This document shows positions 63,957 through 64,000 of a stretch of DNA of 64,000 nt, piece after piece (the first letter of the stretch is position 1; every line of letters begins with the position of its first letter). The position numbers and the translations under genes were made by a program. Origin of the DNA: Metapseudomonas resinovorans DSM 21078 (lineage in GTDB: Bacteria; Pseudomonadota; Gammaproteobacteria; Pseudomonadales; Pseudomonadaceae); contig NZ_AUIE01000001.1 in NCBI RefSeq assembly GCF_000423545.1, positions 310,001-374,000 of the forward strand, read 5' to 3'. Below the pieces are notes generated by a model that saw only the letters and a list, made by a program, of their open reading frames with translations, was not told where the DNA came from and searched no databases.

Positions 63957-64000
63957 TCGATTTCTGGCTCGCCGCCGGCCTGCTCCTGCTGGTCGCCCTG
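63953..64000 (+). CDS. ccmI: CcmI/CycH, apocytochrome chaperone (5' end only)
   Basis: An ATG overlapping the ccmH stop (ATGA) opens a frame MIDFWLAAGLLLLVAL that runs off the window. The opening membrane segment and the place after ccmH are those of CcmI, which delivers apocytochrome c. Only 16 codons are visible. Confidence 0.75.
   Translation, partial: MIDFWLAAGLLLLVAL

Overview
The window is a block of high-GC Gammaproteobacterial DNA that reads throughout as Pseudomonas sensu lato. Gene order and protein sequences match the polar-flagellum, chemotaxis and cytochrome c maturation loci of that genus: fliC-flaG-fliD-fliS-fleQ-fleS-fleR-fliEFGHIJ, fliKLMNOPQR-flhB, flhA-flhF-fleN-fliA-cheYZAB-motCD-parC-parP-cheW, then ccmABCDEFGH. 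In P. aeruginosa this material is spread over several loci; here it is contiguous, as in the P. putida/P. fluorescens type of arrangement. The species cannot be named from the sequence alone.

Region 1 (1-16184) is a probable flagellin glycosylation locus. It lies between the last codons of what looks like flgL and the flagellin gene. It encodes a UDP-glucose dehydrogenase, a CDP-6-deoxyhexose pathway (RfbF, RfbG, an RmlC-like epimerase, a sugar C-methyltransferase, a DegT aminotransferase, a WbqC protein), a TylF-like protein, a flavoprotein-like oxidoreductase, two more methyltransferase-like proteins and a 1664-residue multidomain glycosyltransferase. A textbook sigma-54 site precedes rfbF, which ties the sugar operon to the flagellar regulon. 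Base composition falls from about 9.2 to 13.5 kb and recovers in the middle of the giant glycosyltransferase gene, which suggests a mosaic of imported and resident DNA.

Region 2 (16185-25286) holds flagellin and its neighbours: fliC with a strong sigma-28 site and a second weaker one, flaG, fliD, two FliS paralogues, a FliT-like protein, and the regulators fleQ, fleS and fleR. A further sigma-28-type site sits between the two fliS genes.

Region 3 (25287-31322) is the fliEFGHIJ operon behind a sigma-54 site. It is followed by an hsbA-hsbR-hptB signalling module (31503-33900) inserted between fliJ and fliK. Region 4 (33901-43514) is fliK, fliLMNOPQR-flhB and flhA, with sigma-54 sites before fliK, fliL and flhA and a nested REP-like repeat block between flhB and flhA. 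Region 5 (43515-55574) is flhF, fleN, fliA, cheYZAB, motCD, parC, parP, cheW and a DUF2802 gene.

Region 6 (55719-58063) is a rhodanese gene convergent with a two-gene minus-strand unit: a FliK-like protein and a stand-alone FlhB C-terminal domain. Region 7 (58215-64000) is the ccm operon, cut by the window end in ccmI.

The genes form one flagellar programme. FleQ with RpoN would act on the sigma-54 sites, including fleSR, the basal-body and export genes and probably the flagellin sugar operon. FliA would act on the sigma-28 sites. FleN and FlhF set number and place of flagella, and the che/par/mot genes steer and power them. The ccm genes are an unrelated neighbour.
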